DNA from: Candidatus Poribacteria bacterium
GTDB taxonomy: Bacteria; Poribacteria; WGA-4E; WGA-3G
NCBI GenBank assembly: GCA_028818995.1
Contig: JAPPMR010000138.1
Span: 1-6,134 of the forward strand
DNA: 6,134 nt
Direction: 5' to 3'
Below the pieces are notes generated by a model that was not told the origin of the DNA, did no database searches, and saw only the letters and a list, made by a program, of their open reading frames with translations. The position numbers and the translations under genes were made by a program. Of the stretch, positions 5,837 to 6,134 are shown piece by piece (within the stretch, counting starts at the first letter, position 1; each line of letters begins with the position of its first letter).

Positions 5837-6134
5837 TATTTTACGAAATACCCCTCAATCAATAGGTCACAGTCGAGTTGGGTGATTGTCCGACGTTCTA
5901 ATTCGGGTGCATCTGCTAAATGTTCGATCCCTTCACCGTCAAACACGCCCGGTGCGTCTTTGCCTCCGATGAATTTGGGAGCGATAAAACACATCGCTTT
6001 ATCCACAACACTTGATGCTAATGCGCTTGCGTTGACTTTACCACCACCCTCTATCAAAACACTTGTTATACCGCGTGTGCCTAATGTTTCCATCAGTGTT
6101 TTGAAACAAACCTGTCCATCTTTCGCAGGTGTGA
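5836..6134 (-). CDS. ribD: RibD C-terminal reductase domain (partial, runs off right edge)
   Basis: This is the C-terminal part of the bifunctional riboflavin protein RibD. The visible portion belongs to the reductase domain, which reduces the ribosyl side chain of 5-amino-6-ribosylaminouracil phosphate with NADPH in the cytoplasm. The frame stays open through the right edge, so the ATG at 6091-6093 is internal and the N-terminal deaminase domain lies outside the window. Family signatures are SVLIEGGGKVNASAL, the glycine-rich cofactor-binding segment, followed by APKFIGGKDAP and the stretch GIEHLADAPEL, then a short C-terminal strand ending LLIEGYFVK. The stop codon TAA overlaps the ATG of ribE by one base, which fits translational coupling and the riboflavin operon context. 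Calling RibD rather than a stand-alone RibD_C-type reductase is inferred from operon position, because the deaminase half is not visible. Confidence 0.88.
   Translation of the reverse strand, partial: TPAKDGQVCFKTLMETLGTRGITSVLIEGGGKVNASALASSVVDKAMCFIAPKFIGGKDAPGVFDGEGIEHLADAPELERRTITQLDCDLLIEGYFVK

Noticed and set aside
5592..5885. 97-codon plus-strand open frame antisense to ribE and ribD
   Set aside because: It lies opposite strongly conserved riboflavin synthase codons and has no independent support.
1..6134. CRISPR array, tRNA, rRNA, insertion sequence or phage genes
   Set aside because: No regularly spaced repeats, cloverleaf-like sequence, transposase or phage motifs were seen.

Overview
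All seven recognisable genes lie on the minus strand, so the window is read from right to left. The encoded proteins point to a bacterium with exported lipoproteins. Riboflavin genes in the order ribD-ribE-ribBA-ribH, a LivK-type binding protein, a DMT transporter and a formylglycine-generating-enzyme (FGE)-like lipoprotein, together with short palindromic repeats between genes, would suit an uncultured lineage such as Candidatus Poribacteria. That placement is a low-confidence impression and was not tested.

Right half (3276-6134): riboflavin biosynthesis. The C-terminal reductase end of RibD enters from the right edge. Its stop codon overlaps the ribE start (TAATG). RibE (riboflavin synthase) is followed after 23 bases by a fused RibBA (DHBP synthase plus GTP cyclohydrolase II). 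A 195-base gap with several perfect inverted repeats then precedes ribH (lumazine synthase). Together these genes take GTP and ribulose 5-phosphate to riboflavin: RibBA makes both precursors, RibD deaminates and reduces the pyrimidine, RibH makes lumazine and RibE dismutates it. No FMN riboswitch is visible; the true leader would lie upstream of ribD, outside the window.

Left half (1-3275): after a 164-base gap with a near-perfect inverted repeat comes a LivK-type periplasmic binding lipoprotein without its permease or ATPase genes. Next is a ten-helix EamA/DMT transporter broken by a one-base frameshift at a run of eight A (eight T in the coding strand). Last is an FGE-sulfatase-fold lipoprotein that lacks the usual catalytic cysteine pair. 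Gaps among these three are short (32 and 39 bases), so they may be co-transcribed. The last 122 bases at the left edge hold no gene I can support.

The core content is ordinary. The points worth a second look are the repaired reading of the EamA gene, the ribBA-ribH gap with palindromes and a direct repeat just upstream of ribH, and the possible link between the riboflavin genes and the two transport proteins beside them.
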